Positions 42,534-43,524 of a stretch of DNA of 43,524 bases are shown piece by piece. This stretch comes from Bryobacterales bacterium (GTDB lineage: Bacteria; Acidobacteriota; Terriglobia; Bryobacterales; Bryobacteraceae). Made by a program: the position numbers and the translations under genes. The stretch is from the NCBI GenBank assembly GCA_020847975.1, contig JADLBD010000055.1:1-43524 (forward strand). Reading direction: 5' to 3'. The notes beneath the pieces are model-generated. The model was not told the origin of the DNA. It did not search any database and saw only the letters and a program-made list of their open reading frames with translations. Numbering within the stretch: position 1 is the stretch's first letter; every line of letters begins with the position of its first letter.

Positions 42534-43361
42534 CTAGGCCACCGTGTTCCGCAGAACCCCGATCCCCTCGATATCCACTTCCACCACGTCCCCCGGCGAC
42601 ATCTTTTTCGTGCTTCCCGGCGTCCCCGTGAAAATCACGTCCCCCGGCGTCAGGCTCACGAATTGGCTGACGTAGCTCACAATCGTCGGGCAATCGAACA
42701 GCAGATCCGACGTCACCTGCTTCTGCACCACATTGCCGTTCAACCTCGTCTGGAGCAGCAGTTTCCCATAATCGAGCCCGCGCGCGATCGCCGGACCGAG
42801 CGGCCCGAACGTGTCCGCGCCCTTCGCCCGCCACCATTGCAGGTCCTTCTGCGGACCGTTCTGCCAGTCGCGCTCGCTCACGTCGTTGCCGCACGTCACT
42901 CCGAAAATCCCCGCCTTCGCCTCCTCCTTCGACACGCGCGACATCGCCTTGCCGATCACCACCACCAGTTCCCCTTCATAATGCACGTTCTTCGCCTCCG
43001 GAGGAATGCGGATGGCGTCCCCCGGGTTCTGCAAACAGGTGATCGGCTTGTAGAAGATCTCCGGCTGCGATGGCGGCGTGCGGCTGCCGATGTGGCTCCT
43101 GTAGTTCAGCCCCACCGCCAGCGCCTTCGGCGGAGCCACCGGATGCAGCAGCTTCACCTCCCCCAGTTTCCGTTTCGTCGAAGTCACCTTGTGGTTCCCG
43201 AACAGATCCCCCTGGATCACGTGCAGTTCCTCTCCCTCTTGCACCGCGTGAGCCGTGCGGCCCTGATAAGAAAAGCGGACATACCGCGTGACGCCGCCCG
43301 TGGCGGCCGATGCTGCGAGCGATCCGAGCATAGTGGCGTGAAAACTCCTTCGAGTGGTCAT
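42534..43361 (-). CDS. Tat-exported fumarylacetoacetate hydrolase-family enzyme
   Basis: The 275-residue product has a Tat-like leader ([20 protein letters not shown]) and the FAH fold: [20 protein letters not shown] with metal-binding Glu residues, [14 protein letters not shown] with the ligand Asp, ADTFGPLGP, and [12 protein letters not shown] near the end. The family splits C-C bonds or decarboxylates and hydrates oxo-acids; the substrate is unknown. AGGGAAAC precedes the ATG at 43361. Export of this normally cytoplasmic family matches several neighbours. The gene is followed, 107 bp later on the same strand, by the BNR protein gene. Confidence 0.88.
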   Translation of the reverse strand: MTTRRSFHATMLGSLAASAATGGVTRYVRFSYQGRTAHAVQEGEELHVIQGDLFGNHKVTSTKRKLGEVKLLHPVAPPKALAVGLNYRSHIGSRTPPSQPEIFYKPITCLQNPGDAIRIPPEAKNVHYEGELVVVIGKAMSRVSKEEAKAGIFGVTCGNDVSERDWQNGPQKDLQWWRAKGADTFGPLGPAIARGLDYGKLLLQTRLNGNVVQKQVTSDLLFDCPTIVSYVSQFVSLTPGDVIFTGTPGSTKKMSPGDVVEVDIEGIGVLRNTVA

Positions 43362-43422
43362 GGCGTTTCCCTTTCCATAGGATTCTGACACATTCCTCCA
43401 CCGCCGTAGCGCCCCTCCGCGC

Positions 43423-43428
43423 TACCTT
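43423..43428 (+). promoter_or_regulatory. Candidate -10 element of tyrS
   Basis: TACCTT ends exactly six bases before the GTG of tyrS, as seen for three other genes in the window. No ribosome site is present at normal spacing and the -35 is poor. Confidence 0.3.
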
Positions 43429-43434
43429 AGTAGG

Positions 43435-43524
43435 GTGCACGGTCTCTCCATCGACGAACAGATTCTTTATCTCAAGAAAGGCCTCTCCGAACTCATCCGC
43501 GAAGAGGATCTGAAGGAACGCCTC
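43435..43524 (+). CDS. tyrS: Tyrosyl-tRNA synthetase, N-terminal part
   Basis: Thirty codons are visible before the window ends. They start at a GTG: MHGLSIDEQILYLKKGLSEL, then IREEDLKERL. The helical opening with a YLKKG-type segment and a paired acidic helix matches the start of bacterial tyrosyl-tRNA synthetases of the TyrZ/class-2 type, which charge tRNA-Tyr. The catalytic HIGH-like and KMSKS motifs lie beyond the edge, so the assignment rests on this short region. Confidence 0.72.
   Translation, partial: MHGLSIDEQILYLKKGLSELIREEDLKERL

Overview
The window looks like a chromosomal segment of an acidobacterium close to Solibacter/Bryobacter. The evidence is two proteins with the Solibacter-type C-terminal domain (TIGR03437), many enzymes with twin-arginine (Tat) signals, an exported three-subunit xanthine-dehydrogenase-like enzyme, a high-GC coding style, and no phage or plasmid hallmarks. 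I saw no rRNA, tRNA, CRISPR array or complete insertion sequence.

Layout. 1-598: gene-poor edge with an 18-bp palindrome and a possible 44-codon secreted ORF. 599-6377: sulfatase, a protein fragment behind an exported isoaspartate methyltransferase (pcm), then permease - folD - enolase-superfamily enzyme. 6378-10707 (minus strand): rsmE, a GMC oxidoreductase with four ferredoxin-like cysteines, a CBS-HPF fusion and an exported sugar isomerase-like protein. 10730-12891: ruvA-ruvB-folK. 13005-16987: an S55 (SpoIVB-like) peptidase coupled to a secreted beta-propeller protein. 17191-24237: a surface-protein locus with an SLH-domain protein, followed by a two-gene secreted module present as two tandem diverged copies. 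24290-29044 (minus): Tat-linked 2Fe-2S, molybdopterin and FAD subunits, a 71-residue protein and a DUF1326 protein. 29233-35444: MacB/Lol-like ABC exporter divergent from an OmpR/histidine kinase pair. 35530-36562: two small uncharacterised proteins and a cupin. 36567-41021: TPR protein, single-pass membrane protein and roadblock/LC7 protein around a 274-bp intergenic element with strong RNA-like folding potential. 41018-43361 (minus): exported FAH-family enzyme, then a BNR-repeat protein overlapping a MoaD/ThiS-like sulfur carrier. 43435-end: start of tyrS.

Most notable signals. (1) The SLH gene has its signal peptide and first SLH motif in a frame with no usual start codon; a run of ten C separates that frame from the upstream ATG, and nine C would join them. 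This is the arrangement of a slipped-strand phase-variable surface gene, or a homopolymer sequencing error. The next TIGR03437 gene is also out of frame at a C run. (2) Between the membrane-protein and roadblock genes, a 14-bp inverted repeat encloses four further hairpins, and a second copy of the left arm could compete for the right arm. (3) A CBS-HPF fusion may link nucleotide sensing to ribosome hibernation. (4) Several genes without a Shine-Dalgarno sequence have a -10-like hexamer exactly 6 nt before the start codon, suggesting leaderless transcripts.

All calls come from reading the sequence and recalled family motifs; no database search was run.
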